A stretch of DNA of 64,000 nucleotides from Pichia kudriavzevii (Eukaryota; Ascomycota; Pichiomycetes; Pichiales; Pichiaceae). Made by a program: the position numbers and the translations under genes. The DNA lies in assembly GCF_003054445.1 (NCBI RefSeq), contig NC_042508.1, positions 620,001-684,000 on the forward strand, in the 5' to 3' direction. The notes under the pieces were generated by a model. That model was not told where the DNA came from, searched no databases, and saw nothing but the letters and a program-made list of their open reading frames with translations. This document shows, one piece after another, positions 49,612-60,573 of the stretch (position 1 is its first letter; every line of letters begins with the position of its first letter).

Positions 49612-52600
49612 TTATAGATTAGCTCTATCTGGTGGAGAGATTTCATGAATGTGTACAGTGCTACTATCTAATCCTTCAATGTTTGCCACACTGAGTGGCG
49701 TGATAAAAATTGTTTGCCTTTTAGGGTTTTCTGCAACTTTGTTCAAAATTAATTTTAAGGCAATTCTACGATTAACATTATCCATGAAGACATCAAACTC
49801 ATCTAAGCCTCTTATTCTAGAATGCATTGGTCCCCAGATGGCAAATAAAAAGGCAATCTGGCTGTATGATTTTTCACCACCAGAAAAAGACTCGACAGGA
49901 CGAAGAGGTCCTGTTTCTTTAGTTGCAACTTTTAGAGTTAAAGTCCCTTTTTTAATATTAAATTCAATTTTGCCTCTAAAACGCCTTATCTTGAGAGCTT
50001 GAACGAAAACAGACTCGACTTCCTGAAACGTCAAATATGTGGTTTGAAGCAAGTTGTTTAACCTATCTTCCAATGCTTTGTGAAGTTGATTATGTAGTAT
50101 AACTGTGTCTTCAAACTTCTTATGTATTTCTTTCAACTCAGAATTTGCCTTAATAAGATTGAGTTCAGCTTGTTCTTTAGTAATACCTTGCCTATTCTCA
50201 ATTTCGGCTAAATATTCGGTAATACTTTTGATTTCAGCATCAATTGATTCGATTGTAGTTCTTTTGTCCAACTGTGCCTCATCAAATGAACAAAACTTAG
50301 AAGCCTGTTCATGTAAAGTTTCCAACTCTTGTTTAGTATACTCCAAAAATTCATCCAACTTTTTTATATCATCAGAAAGCCTTATGTTGTCAGAAATGTG
50401 ATGCTTGATAGCTTGCTTTTTGAATCCGATCAAAGAAGAGTGTGACTTTTGTTGTTTTATTTTTTCTGTATATGCGCTTTTAGCGTTTTTATATTCTGCA
50501 CTAATTGACTTGTATAAGTCGATTTGGATATCGACATTTTTTTCGGCTTCATTCAACTGTGCTTGCAATGGTTCTAATTTTTGCACACTCAAAGCCACAT
50601 TTGAAACCATAATGTCCTTTTCTTCTTCAAGCGACTCTAGCTTAGATGTACCCACTTCTAAGTTTTCTAGTTTTGCTTCCACTTTTTTGATAGCCTGATT
50701 TATTTCCGCAGTCTGTGTACGACACTCATTTAGTTTGGACTGCATAGCAGTGATCTCTGAAGACTTGGATTGTTTTGCCAGATGTAGCTCCTTTTCTTTT
50801 TCCGTTCTTGCTTTCAGTTGTTCATCTAAGTCTCTTTGAAGAATTCCCGCAATAGAATCGCCCTCGATACGTAACCTTGCAGGTGATCTTTGAGAGAGAT
50901 TAAAAGGATCAGTTTGCAAGCTATTGTTTCTTTTGTAAATTCGGATGACGTTATTATCAACCAAACAAAAAATCGATGAGATTAGACCTTGACTATCAGT
51001 TTCCAACTCCCTCTGCGCTTCAATTCTGTTCGGAACCAAGAGAGTAGCATTTAGTTTCATGGTGTCCACTAACATGCACCTGATACTTTCATCCTCAATT
51101 TTTAGAACATCAAGAATTGATGGGTATTTAGATTTTGGGGTCGTATGTGAATAATCAAATACTTCACGTTGCCTAATAGCAATCTCACTTTGAATGTTGA
51201 AAAATCGAAATCTATTTCTCAATACAGCCACATCTGAATGGTTGCTAGCAACAAACATTGTGAGTTGACGTTGTATAATATTTTCTAATAAATGCCCCCA
51301 TTTTGCATAATCTTTTTTGACTTCGATATGCATTCCTAGAGGACCAACTATTTCATTTTTGAACCTTTGGGAACGCAAATCTATCATTAATCTATTCATA
51401 TTGCTGTCAAATGCATTTTCCGGTCTGTTTGAACTTTCTTGTTGCTTGGCACTTCTGACTTTGTTTTCAAGGTTTCGAATTTCCCCATTTAAACTCCCAA
51501 GTTCCTGCTTAGCTCTATTATCTAGCTCTTTCAGATCATTACGGAGAATATCTATGGATGAGCTCAGCTCAAATTTTTGACTACTCAGCTCGCCTAAACG
51601 TTTTTCTTTTTCCGTCTTGAATCTCTTCAATTTGTCAATATTGTCATCATTTGAATCCTCAGCTCTCTTTCTCTCGGCAGCAATCATTTTTTCGAGCTTC
51701 AGGATCTTTCTGTTATCATCGTCAATTTGAGATTTAATGTGTGTTATCTGACTATGAATTTTTTTCACTTCACTTTGGTGAGCTGTAACGATACCCTGTG
51801 TTGACTGTTTTTCGAGAGACAAATCTTCTACTTTCCGTCTACTCTCTTCAATTTCCCCAGTTTCAAGTAATTGTAACTCACTTTCCATCTGTGCTATTTC
51901 ACTTTTCTCAACATCAATTTTCTTCAGATTGTCTGCTATTTCATCTTCTTTATTCTGTTTAACACGCAGAGCCTGCCTACTTGCCTTCTCTTGCTTCTTG
52001 TACTCGACCCATATTTTCTTACCAAATAAAGTTTCTCTCTTTCTGGAGAATTCTTCAGAATCTTTGAATGAAGACCACACCTTTTTGGCCTTTTTGAATT
52101 TGTCCTTCAGCTCCTCATATACTGCTTGGTTTCGTTCTAGAGTAAATTTAATTTCATTTGCATTTCGTTCAATATGTTTTATATTGCCAAAAGATTCTTT
52201 CAGTCTAGTACCTTCCATAAAACTGTTGAACTTATCCTTATCACTGGAGTGTGCAAGAAATGTTTTTGCCTCAGTTTGAGTTAGAATAGTCATTGGATTA
52301 GCAATTGTAATCCCAAAATACTCCAAGATTTTGTCCACGGTTTTTTTGGTAGTTGAGATGGTTTTGTTTCTCGAATTCTTAATAGCCAGGGAATGTGGTC
52401 TATCTGCTCTGAGAGTTCTTTCAATGATGATTTTGTCACCGAATTCTTCAGGCATATAAGCCTCAGGACCTTGATTTTTTATGGTGACGATTGCACGTGC
52501 GGTGTTTTTACCATGCATAATCAGACATTTCAAAGAATTGCCTCGATCTGTATCTGTGGCTTTTGCACCAAGAGCAACTGAAATACCAGTTAGCACCGCC

Positions 52601-53031
52601 GATTTACCCGATCCATTTCTACCGATAATAAAATTAGTCTGTGGACCAAAATTCAATGAAAAAGCATGGTGACACATAAAATTGAATAGTTCAAGTCTTT
52701 CTATTACCCCTGCCTCCGAAGGACTTTCATCATCAGGTACGCTTGTGTTTGGCATCTGCGTCATTTTCTCGATCGTTCTTTTACGCCGTTTTTTGTTCCA
52801 TTTATCATCAACCTGAGTCATTGCATCTTCCACATTCAATTGTGATTCTTTGATCCTCTCAAAACCAGATTCGGCAAGATTAAATGATTCATCAGGATGA
52901 CTGCCTAGTCGCCCTTTTTTGCTAGGTGGTGTGGCATTAGGTGTGAATTCTGTGTCGGTTTCAGCAAAATTTGTATCAGTCTCATGTCGACTGGTGTCGT
53001 CAAGATAATCATCCGATCTCGATCTTTTCAT
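49612..53031 (-). CDS. SMC6: Smc6 subunit of the Smc5/6 complex
   Basis: Smc6 with Smc5 forms the core of the SMC complex that resolves recombination intermediates and supports rDNA replication. The 1139-residue protein (ATG at 53031; a TTG two codons upstream is ignored) has a basic and acidic N-terminal extension. A Walker A motif near residue 138 (FIIGRNGSGKSAVLTG) follows, then two long coiled coils flanking a hinge at about residues 540-680. Near the end are the ABC signature SFSGGEKSYSQIAFLFA and a Walker B (LDEFDVFMDNVNRR). FNFMCHHAFSLNFGPQ and TILTQTEAKTFL are typical of Smc6. It is divergent with NAM2, the same arrangement as in S. cerevisiae. Confidence 0.96.
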   Translation of the reverse strand: MKRSRSDDYLDDTSRHETDTNFAETDTEFTPNATPPSKKGRLGSHPDESFNLAESGFERIKESQLNVEDAMTQVDDKWNKKRRKRTIEKMTQMPNTSVPDDESPSEAGVIERLELFNFMCHHAFSLNFGPQTNFIIGRNGSGKSAVLTGISVALGAKATDTDRGNSLKCLIMHGKNTARAIVTIKNQGPEAYMPEEFGDKIIIERTLRADRPHSLAIKNSRNKTISTTKKTVDKILEYFGITIANPMTILTQTEAKTFLAHSSDKDKFNSFMEGTRLKESFGNIKHIERNANEIKFTLERNQAVYEELKDKFKKAKKVWSSFKDSEEFSRKRETLFGKKIWVEYKKQEKASRQALRVKQNKEDEIADNLKKIDVEKSEIAQMESELQLLETGEIEESRRKVEDLSLEKQSTQGIVTAHQSEVKKIHSQITHIKSQIDDDNRKILKLEKMIAAERKRAEDSNDDNIDKLKRFKTEKEKRLGELSSQKFELSSSIDILRNDLKELDNRAKQELGSLNGEIRNLENKVRSAKQQESSNRPENAFDSNMNRLMIDLRSQRFKNEIVGPLGMHIEVKKDYAKWGHLLENIIQRQLTMFVASNHSDVAVLRNRFRFFNIQSEIAIRQREVFDYSHTTPKSKYPSILDVLKIEDESIRCMLVDTMKLNATLLVPNRIEAQRELETDSQGLISSIFCLVDNNVIRIYKRNNSLQTDPFNLSQRSPARLRIEGDSIAGILQRDLDEQLKARTEKEKELHLAKQSKSSEITAMQSKLNECRTQTAEINQAIKKVEAKLENLEVGTSKLESLEEEKDIMVSNVALSVQKLEPLQAQLNEAEKNVDIQIDLYKSISAEYKNAKSAYTEKIKQQKSHSSLIGFKKQAIKHHISDNIRLSDDIKKLDEFLEYTKQELETLHEQASKFCSFDEAQLDKRTTIESIDAEIKSITEYLAEIENRQGITKEQAELNLIKANSELKEIHKKFEDTVILHNQLHKALEDRLNNLLQTTYLTFQEVESVFVQALKIRRFRGKIEFNIKKGTLTLKVATKETGPLRPVESFSGGEKSYSQIAFLFAIWGPMHSRIRGLDEFDVFMDNVNRRIALKLILNKVAENPKRQTIFITPLSVANIEGLDSSTVHIHEISPPDRANL

Positions 53032-53361
53032 CGACAAGATGTACTTTGATTTTAATTTTTGGATATCCTGAAGATTCTAAAGGTCAAAGATGGTGCCTTT
53101 CAGGGAATTTGAAACTTATTTATTAAAGGAAAATGGTTCTAAGACCACATGTGGGTTTAAGAGACGCGTCATTTGAAAAATTCGAATTGTACAAAAGAAG
53201 ATAATCTTCGAACTTCATGAAAAGAAGCGAAGGTTAATTTTGAAATCACGAACTGAGTCAGAATAACGAGACTACAACCTATTTAACAAATCTCTGCTGA
53301 CTGAATCTTAACAGGCACAAGGAACACGCCGTGAAGATATTTGCCTACAAAGAGATATCTG
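53032..53361. promoter_or_regulatory. Divergent SMC6-NAM2 promoter with an MCB site
   Basis: A perfect ACGCGT MCB element, within the palindrome GACGCGTC, lies at 53164-53169, about 133 bp before SMC6 and 193 bp before NAM2. MCB sites bind MBF and drive G1/S transcription of replication and repair genes, which fits SMC6. No other clear site was seen. Confidence 0.6.
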
Positions 53362-56130
53362 ATGGCAAATTCTAATTTAGCACGAAGAGCAAAGGTTGTT
53401 GCTCAGGGCCTTGTGGATTTGGCTTCTTTGGACCAAAAATGGTTAGCTCGTTGGAGAGCAAGATGTAATAACAAGTTTATCAATCCACGTCGGCTAATAA
53501 ATGAAGACAAAAAGGATTTGAAAAAAATGTATTCATTAACGATGTTTCCCTATCCCTCCGGTAGCTTACACATGGGCCATTTAAGAGTTTATTCCATCAG
53601 TGACACGTTGGCAAGATATTACAGAATGAAAGGTTATGATTTGATCCATCCAATGGGTTGGGATGCCTTTGGTTTGCCCGCTGAAAATGCTGCTGTTGAG
53701 AGAGGTGTGAATCCAGAGGTTTGGACTAAGTCAAACATCCAAAAAATGAAAGCTCAGATGGAGTTAATGTTGACCGATTTTGATTGGAGTAGGGAGGTGT
53801 CTACTTGTGATCCGGAGTATTACAAGCATACTCAAAAGATATTTTTAGAATTTTTGAAACATGGTCTTGCTTACCGTAAAAAGGCAGAGATAAATTGGGA
53901 TCCTATTGACAAAACTGTTCTAGCCAACGAACAGGTTGACTCTGAGGGTAGGTCTTGGAGATCAGGTGCAGTTGTAGAAAAGAAATTACTAGAACAATGG
54001 TTCTTGGGGATAACCAAATATGCAGGCGCTCTTAATAAAGATTTGGAACTGTTAGAAGATTGGCCTAGTAAAGTTAAAGCCATGCAACGGAATTGGATTG
54101 GAGAGTCGAAAGGTGCAGAGATTAAATTTCAAGTATGTAAGGATGCTAAGTCCCACTTGGAAGGACACCTACCTGTCGATATCCTTGACATTTTTACAAC
54201 TAGAGCAGAAACTATCTTTAGCGTTCAGTATTTAGCTCTCTCCTTCTCTCACCCTATTACCCAATTTATATCCAAGAATGATCCAAAACTGAGAGAATTT
54301 ATTGATAGGCTTAACAAAGATGGCGAAGAGTCTGAGAAATCCAAAGAGGGATATCTTTTACCTGATGTTTATGCTACCAATCCACTTGATGCTGGTGTAA
54401 AGATCCCTCTTTTTGTTGCCCCATATGTTATAGGCACTTATGGAAGTGGTGCAGTTATGGGATGTCCTGCTCATGATGTGAGAGATTTTGAGTTCTGGAT
54501 CAATAATATGGGATCTAGCTCCGCCATCATTCACTCGGTCGAGCCAATTAACGAATCCGATTATATTGAAGGTGAACCTTTTGTTTCGAAGGAGGGTAAG
54601 ATGAATATCAACTCCAGATTTTTAGAGGGTATGACTACAAGTGATGCTAGAATACAGGTAGTTAAAGAGTTGAAGCTAATTCAAATGGGATACTTTAAAA
54701 CAAACTACAGAATTAGAGATTGGTTAATTTCCAGGCAGCGTTATTGGGGCGCACCAATTCCTGTCATTCATTGTGATTCGTGTGGCATTGTCCCCGTTCC
54801 AGATGAAGATTTACCTGTCAAGCTACCACATGTTGATAAATTATTAGGTAGAGGTGGGTCTCCTTTAGCTCAAATAGAAGACTTTGTTAACTGCGAGTGT
54901 CCTAAATGCAAAAAACCTGCCAAGAGAGACACAGACACCATGGATACTTTCATGGACTCTTCTTGGTATATGTTTAGATTCCTCGACTCTAAAAATGAAA
55001 GTTTACCTTTTGACGACAAGATTGCATCTAAATATATGCCTGTCGATCAATATATAGGTGGAGTTGAGCATGCTATTCTACATTTATTGTATTCTAGGTT
55101 TGTTAGTAAGTTTTTCAATGACATCAAATGGTATGAGAATGATGCTATGAGAGGCGAACCATTCAAGCAATTGATTACTCAAGGTATGGTTCATGGTAAA
55201 ACTTTCATCAACCCAAAGAACGGAAGGTTCTTGAAACCTGAGGAGTATGAACTCAATGAAAATGGGGATGCGATTATAAAGGAGTCAGGCGAAATCGCAA
55301 GTGTTTCCTACGAGAAAATGTCTAAATCTAAATATAACGGGGCTGATCCAGCAGAGTGCATAAACAGACATGGTGCTGATGCCACAAGGGCACATATTCT
55401 TTTCCAAGCTCCAATTAACGATATCTTAGATTGGGAAGAAGCAAAAATCATTGGTATTGAGAGATGGCTGAAAAAAGTGCTAAAATTGAGTGTGGATTTG
55501 GCAGACAGATCTGAAACTGGAGCTATGTGTGCAATCGATGCTCGCGTGGAGCCGGATACCACAAGCAATATTGAATTACACAATGAAGTCTATGATTTTG
55601 AGAGAGGCATTGACTCTGCATTTGGAAAAACACCTTCTTTGAACACTTTAATTGCCTACTACATGAAATACACCAATTCGTTGATTGATGCGATGAAAAA
55701 GAACGATGTTACCAACGATTTCTTGCAATATAAATTTTTGAATCTATTGAAGTTCATGGCACCAGTCACTCCGGCTACATGTGAGGAAGCATTTGAACTA
55801 TTCAATTATAGGAACACAAGAGGTGATTCGTATCCATTTCTCCTTGAAGCGGAATGGCCTCAAGTTTCTCCGAAAATCGAATCACATGTTAACTATAACG
55901 TCATGATTGACGGAAAAATGAGGTTTGTTCATCGAGCACACGAAAATTTCTCTAATGCTTCTACGGATGAGTGTATTTCCCAATTAGTCACCACCTCCGA
56001 CGGAGAAAAGTATCTTTCCAATGTGGAGGTAAAAAAGGTCATTCTCAAAAAAGACACAATCGTGATCATGACCAACCAGCCGAAAAAGCAACGGAAAAAG
56101 AAGGGCCCACAAAACACTACCGAGAAATAA
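53362..56130 (+). CDS. NAM2: Mitochondrial leucyl-tRNA synthetase Nam2
   Basis: Nam2 charges mitochondrial tRNA-Leu and in S. cerevisiae also aids group I intron splicing. The 922-residue class I synthetase has the HIGH-type motif HMGH at residues 70-73, within [19 protein letters not shown]. The CP1 editing domain is in the middle, and KMSKS is at residues 652-656 ([14 protein letters not shown]). [16 protein letters not shown] is typical of bacterial/mitochondrial LeuRS, which separates it from cytosolic Cdc60. The ATG at 53362 gives an R/K-containing N terminus (NLARRAKVV). The frame stays open upstream through a TTG (53341) to a basic non-ATG extension. It ends in a K-rich tail. Confidence 0.96.
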   Translation: MANSNLARRAKVVAQGLVDLASLDQKWLARWRARCNNKFINPRRLINEDKKDLKKMYSLTMFPYPSGSLHMGHLRVYSISDTLARYYRMKGYDLIHPMGWDAFGLPAENAAVERGVNPEVWTKSNIQKMKAQMELMLTDFDWSREVSTCDPEYYKHTQKIFLEFLKHGLAYRKKAEINWDPIDKTVLANEQVDSEGRSWRSGAVVEKKLLEQWFLGITKYAGALNKDLELLEDWPSKVKAMQRNWIGESKGAEIKFQVCKDAKSHLEGHLPVDILDIFTTRAETIFSVQYLALSFSHPITQFISKNDPKLREFIDRLNKDGEESEKSKEGYLLPDVYATNPLDAGVKIPLFVAPYVIGTYGSGAVMGCPAHDVRDFEFWINNMGSSSAIIHSVEPINESDYIEGEPFVSKEGKMNINSRFLEGMTTSDARIQVVKELKLIQMGYFKTNYRIRDWLISRQRYWGAPIPVIHCDSCGIVPVPDEDLPVKLPHVDKLLGRGGSPLAQIEDFVNCECPKCKKPAKRDTDTMDTFMDSSWYMFRFLDSKNESLPFDDKIASKYMPVDQYIGGVEHAILHLLYSRFVSKFFNDIKWYENDAMRGEPFKQLITQGMVHGKTFINPKNGRFLKPEEYELNENGDAIIKESGEIASVSYEKMSKSKYNGADPAECINRHGADATRAHILFQAPINDILDWEEAKIIGIERWLKKVLKLSVDLADRSETGAMCAIDARVEPDTTSNIELHNEVYDFERGIDSAFGKTPSLNTLIAYYMKYTNSLIDAMKKNDVTNDFLQYKFLNLLKFMAPVTPATCEEAFELFNYRNTRGDSYPFLLEAEWPQVSPKIESHVNYNVMIDGKMRFVHRAHENFSNASTDECISQLVTTSDGEKYLSNVEVKKVILKKDTIVIMTNQPKKQRKKKGPQNTTEK

Positions 56131-56376
56131 CACTGAGCGTTCAGTGGTTGTAAAGTATGTAAATAGCTAAGGTGTGTGATGTAAACTTGTATATAATAGA
56201 GCGGTGAATGGAATTGCCATTTTTCTCAACCGACAAAAATTTTTACCGCTTCCGGCAAAACTTAACAATCTCTGCTTTTCCAATTATCTATATAAACCCG
56301 TGAAATCAGTTTGTTAACTAGTTATATGGTCTCTCTTAGGAACTGTTCATTGAGGTGCTTAATATAGAATACTGCC

Positions 56377-57279
56377 ATGGTACTAGAGAGAAGTTTGGTG
56401 AAGATTCATATATTCCAACAGAGATTACAGTTTATATCAAGCTTGCTTACCAGTCCAAAGTTTTACCGAGCCTTGAACAATGTATTCAGTGATCCTTCTA
56501 AATTGGATAGAACGTTGGGGACATTATGCTATCTTGCACTATTTGTGAGTGCTATCTTGAAGAAGTATCCTAAGTTTAGGCGTAAAATACAAGAAGTTGT
56601 TGTTTACCTGGAAAGACTGACAGCCGTGTTTTACAATAGTACCATACAGAGGTTTAAGTTAAAGCATGGGCTCTTTGAAATTTCCGAGAATGATCTTAGC
56701 CCTACATTGAAAGATGATGAAATTCCACCAAAAATCGCCAATATAGCTGCAACTCTTGGTGACTTTTCATCATATATTTCGGATATTCGAATATTCAATC
56801 GTGGGTTTTCCATTCCTGGTTGCATAGCTGATATGTTGGAGGCCTCCTCATTGCTAAAATGTGGAAATGTATATGACTTCATTTCAACTTGGTGCATATC
56901 TCTCTATCAACCAGCCGAGACGATTGCATTCTTATTTGATCATAATTGGTTATTGCGTGACAGGCAAGGGAACAATTGCTTGTGGTGGTATGCTGTTTCT
57001 ACTCGCTTATGGTTTGTGTGGGTGGTGGCGGAGTTAGGAAAGGTATCCCTAGCTATTCTCAGAAAGAGGGGTAGGCACATTCCCAAGAGTCAATTTATTG
57101 AATTTATTGAACATTTGGCTACGTTGCCGTTATGCGTTCATTGGAGCTTGGAAGATGGATGGTTAAGTCCGTTGAGTGTTGGTTTTTTTGGAACACTAGC
57201 CGGGGGCTTAACAACCATTGATATGTGGAAAGACATATGCAGAGATCTAGGGAAAAAAGACTTAAGAAATCAATTATAA
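56377..57279 (+). CDS. Pex11-family peroxisomal membrane protein (Pex11C-like)
   Basis: The 300-residue protein resembles the PEX11 family, membrane-elongating proteins that control peroxisome number. The N-terminal amphipathic part (RLQFISSLLTSPKFYRALNN, then DRTLGTLCYLALFVSAIL) and the C-terminal block (NNCLWWYAVSTRLWFVWVVA near residue 205) fit the family pattern of an amphipathic helix, a W-rich block and hydrophobic C-terminal segments. Its length is greater than Pex11 itself (about 235) and nearer to Pex11C-type proteins of other yeasts. Pex25/Pex27-like is the alternative. It converges with the mannosyltransferase gene with only 44 bp between stops. Confidence 0.62.
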   Translation: MVLERSLVKIHIFQQRLQFISSLLTSPKFYRALNNVFSDPSKLDRTLGTLCYLALFVSAILKKYPKFRRKIQEVVVYLERLTAVFYNSTIQRFKLKHGLFEISENDLSPTLKDDEIPPKIANIAATLGDFSSYISDIRIFNRGFSIPGCIADMLEASSLLKCGNVYDFISTWCISLYQPAETIAFLFDHNWLLRDRQGNNCLWWYAVSTRLWFVWVVAELGKVSLAILRKRGRHIPKSQFIEFIEHLATLPLCVHWSLEDGWLSPLSVGFFGTLAGGLTTIDMWKDICRDLGKKDLRNQL

Positions 57280-57323
57280 TATATTAAAGTATAGTATAAA
57301 ATTAATTGTTTGTTAAAAAGACA

Positions 57324-59006
57324 TCATTGTCCTTTGTTATTCTTCTTTTCCTCTTTTACTTTGAATTGTCCTCTCAGGAATTGTAAACGAGGGAGAATCT
57401 TAGACTTACAGATTTTGTCCATTTTCAAAGACTTAATATACCTCATGCCTCTTGCTGAAAGAAGATACTTCGGATCAAGCGGGTTCGATGCCGGATTGTG
57501 AGGTTGTTCATCATTAGGCCGACGGCCGTCACATAGTAGTTGGGTTAAAATTTCCCAAATTTGCAGCTCAAAATCATAGTCATCTTTAAGGTTTATGTTT
57601 TCAAACTCAAGAAAATACCTGCCCTTATTGGTAATGAAGTTGTCTGCAATTTCATCTGGATAATACTTTGGATGATTCATATGAATGAACATATAATCAG
57701 GACATTTTTCTGTGGTAATATGTCTGTCATGAATGTATCTCTCAATTTTATCCATTGGATTACACTGGCCCAGTCCACCAGACGTAAAAGCGCCATCATA
57801 GTCGAAAGAGCCAACAAAATTAACACCGTACTGAACTTGATAAACAGGCTGATTCAATGCAAATGCGGCAGTTATATAGGTATCCTTATCCCCCTCACCA
57901 GCACCACCCTGTGTGATCAAAGGATAAAAATAATCAAGACCATACATATTCATATATAATGCCAATAGCATCGTATTTGCATGTGTTTTCTTATTGATTA
58001 GCATCATTCCAGATTCAGTAGATGGATTAGGAATAGCTCCAGGTAATTGATGTAGATCATAAAGTGCATTTTGAGGAGGCTCTCCCAATTTAATACCAAA
58101 CAATTCATATATGAATGGATTTGTAGTTCTCACCCAACAGTCTGGCCAAAGAACAAGTTGAAATTCTTTGTATGTATCCCAATTAAATAGTCCATCTGGA
58201 GCCTGAGTTACAACGTTATCAGCATCCAACAATAAGATATCTTCAAATTTAGATGCCAAGATAGCCATTGACTTATGTTGAAATCTATTATGCCTAAAAT
58301 AGCTTTTAACCTCAGACAACGGTAAATCCTCGTAACCCAAAACACATCTGGCATTCAAGTCAGTTAATATTTCAGAACAAAAAGTTTCATCGTAATCCCG
58401 CTTGACTGGGATGTAGACTTCTACTGGTAAATTAGACCCAACTTTCCTTAGTTGGTGTATATTCAAAAGTGCAAGCCATGAAAATTTGCCCCCACCGACC
58501 ATGACAATTCCTTTCCCCTTAATTTCTCCATCGTGGAAGCTTCCATAAATTGGCAACTTGCGTTTTCCTAACAACCCCATATACTTGTGATAAGATTCCT
58601 TCAGTTTAGATTTAGCGTGCTCACTAACCTTTAACAAGCTACTTAGATATTCAATGGTAAACTTTTCATTGTCATCTTGGAATCTTTGAATCTTTGGATT
58701 TTCCTTCTTATATTGGACCAAGGGCCTTGTCTGTGGTTTACTCTTGGCTAAAGATTCAAAAATGGTTGCATAGTCTCCAAATTTCACAGTATCTATTTTG
58801 AGACTGTCGGCATTCAAAAACCAACTGCTGATATCAAACAAAGTAGATGAACCGTCCATTGAGTTATGATATGAATTCACAGTGCAGAGTATTATTACAA
58901 TGCAACAGGTAATGAATGCCACCAAGACTGTTTTCACTCGCTTGTTGATATGAAGCTTGCAAAAGAGTCTCTTTAACCTCATCCCTAATCTTGTAGTGAA
59001 GAGCAT
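57324..59006 (-). CDS. Mnn2/Mnn5-type alpha-1,2-mannosyltransferase (GT71)
   Basis: The 560-residue type II membrane protein has a short basic cytosolic tail, one signal-anchor helix at about residues 27-46 (VLVAFITCCIVIILCTVN) and a lumenal catalytic domain. Family blocks include GIVMVGGGKFSWLALLNIHQ near residue 170, the nucleotide-sugar/metal motif LLLDADNV near 263 and TQGGAGEGDKDTYITAAFAL near 365. Mnn2 and Mnn5 add the first and second alpha-1,2-mannose branches to the outer chain of N-glycans in the Golgi. Which of the two (or a lineage-specific paralogue) cannot be told from sequence alone. Confidence 0.9.
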   Translation of the reverse strand: MLFTTRLGMRLKRLFCKLHINKRVKTVLVAFITCCIVIILCTVNSYHNSMDGSSTLFDISSWFLNADSLKIDTVKFGDYATIFESLAKSKPQTRPLVQYKKENPKIQRFQDDNEKFTIEYLSSLLKVSEHAKSKLKESYHKYMGLLGKRKLPIYGSFHDGEIKGKGIVMVGGGKFSWLALLNIHQLRKVGSNLPVEVYIPVKRDYDETFCSEILTDLNARCVLGYEDLPLSEVKSYFRHNRFQHKSMAILASKFEDILLLDADNVVTQAPDGLFNWDTYKEFQLVLWPDCWVRTTNPFIYELFGIKLGEPPQNALYDLHQLPGAIPNPSTESGMMLINKKTHANTMLLALYMNMYGLDYFYPLITQGGAGEGDKDTYITAAFALNQPVYQVQYGVNFVGSFDYDGAFTSGGLGQCNPMDKIERYIHDRHITTEKCPDYMFIHMNHPKYYPDEIADNFITNKGRYFLEFENINLKDDYDFELQIWEILTQLLCDGRRPNDEQPHNPASNPLDPKYLLSARGMRYIKSLKMDKICKSKILPRLQFLRGQFKVKEEKKNNKGQ

Positions 59007-59347
59007 GCTGTGTGTCTATGAGTTTGCAGTGTGCCTAACCTTGAGTCCTCCGTCTCTATGTAATTCCTCGTCTGATCAAAATCTTATCCCAAAATAGAAA
59101 AACCTCGTAGTGGTGATCCAGAGTTTTTTTACCTTGTACTCTAGACTCTTCATGCTGCATTGTGAGCCCGAGCACATATCCTCAAAAGTGCCGTACAAAT
59201 TTTATGTCACTATAACATTATAATAAAAAAAAAAGATCTTCTCTTACTTTTAATGAAAGTATATGGTATATAGTGAAATATAAAAAAGGAAAGTAAGTAA
59301 AAGTATTGATTCTCTTGGAATAAAGTCAAGCTATTGTACACTTTTGC
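59007..59347. other. Spacer between SFK1-like and mannosyltransferase genes
   Basis: These 341 bases carry the 3' flank of the SFK1-like gene and the promoter of the mannosyltransferase. There is an A run at about 59226 and no recognised regulatory site, repeat or RNA gene. Confidence 0.5.
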
Positions 59348-60289
59348 TTATAGAAACTGTCTGTTATTGTATCCCTGAGTCAAATTTTCTTGTACCCCGG
59401 TAGTATGCTCATTCTCGTAACGATTGTCAAACGGGTTGTGGTTATCCCATGTTTCTTGCTTGGTAATACGTTCCATATCATAATCGTCGTTACCAGAGCC
59501 TGAAGCAGAACCAGCTTCATTTCCTTGGCCCATTAAGTATTCGGCTTGGTTACCATAGTTCTTGACATTGAGGTCCGCCATCAACAGTGGGAACATCAGA
59601 CCGTACCAAAAAACTAACACCCATTCCATGATTGCGGAATAACCCCACCAAATAGAATGTCTACCCCCGGAGTTACCCTTACCCATAAAAGCACCATATG
59701 TTACTACAAAGACAATTGCAATAGCAATCCAAATGACTTTGATGATAATCATATTTCTGTAAAACTTGACGCCATAATGTTTGTAGTATATGATGTAGGT
59801 AAGCATATGTGCACAAAGGTAGGAAAACACGAAAATGACAAACAACACAACAAACACAGAGTGTGGTCTTGAATATTGCCAATTATCTTTCAAACAGGAA
59901 GCCATGAGGATACATAATGAAGCAATAATAGAAAGAGCAATAGCCAATGCATGAACTGCAGTTAGGAACCAGTGAAAAATCGGAGGGAAATACTTGCGTT
60001 CTGGTGTTCTTAGGTAGTAATCTTCGATAACCGCCCAAACAAAGAAAATGCCCATGAAAAGAGATCCGCAAATGAATATTGGCTGTAGATTGGTTGCACC
60101 AATATTAGATAAATAGACAATATAATGTGGCATCTCTGTGTGGTCGGTGTCCAAGATTGGTCTTCCCTGTACGAACCAGCAGATCATCAATGAGATCAAC
60201 ATGGCATACCAGAAAAACACTGCAAGAAAAGGAAGTATCCATGCCTTTCCTGGGGAAACATTTGGTAAATTAAGTGCACCTATCTTCAT
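59348..60289 (-). CDS. SFK1: Sfk1-like FRAG1/DRAM/Sfk1 family membrane protein
   Basis: The 313-residue protein has six predicted transmembrane helices, starting at about residues 17-40 (ILPFLAVFFWYAMLISLMIC) and ending near 235. A hydrophilic acidic C-terminal tail of about 75 residues is rich in N, G, D and E and includes an NPFDNRY motif. Spacing and conserved spots (YLSNIGATNLQPIFICGSLF) fit the FRAG1/DRAM/Sfk1 family. S. cerevisiae Sfk1 sits in the plasma membrane, helps target the PI4-kinase Stt4 and affects lipid asymmetry. Another family member is possible. It is divergent with ATP12 (284 bp). Confidence 0.75.
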   Translation of the reverse strand: MKIGALNLPNVSPGKAWILPFLAVFFWYAMLISLMICWFVQGRPILDTDHTEMPHYIVYLSNIGATNLQPIFICGSLFMGIFFVWAVIEDYYLRTPERKYFPPIFHWFLTAVHALAIALSIIASLCILMASCLKDNWQYSRPHSVFVVLFVIFVFSYLCAHMLTYIIYYKHYGVKFYRNMIIIKVIWIAIAIVFVVTYGAFMGKGNSGGRHSIWWGYSAIMEWVLVFWYGLMFPLLMADLNVKNYGNQAEYLMGQGNEAGSASGSGNDDYDMERITKQETWDNHNPFDNRYENEHTTGVQENLTQGYNNRQFL

Positions 60290-60573
60290 GGCCTCTTATT
60301 AGTAAAGTTTCACAATGAAAGTTGTTGGTAGAAAGACAAATAAAAAAACCAATGTTGTGGCTAAAGATGACAGGAAGACATCACTAAAGATAGAAGTGGG
60401 AATACGTAGTTAGCTTGAGAAAAACGCAAAAAATTATTGGAATCCGAGGCTGATTTTTCATTTTATGCGACTCCAAATACTATTATTATTAATCGAGTTG
60501 TTTAATGCAATTGAGCTAAACGGTTTTCTCCCCCTTCCTGAATAGCCAGGAATCGAAAACAAGTCTAATCACT

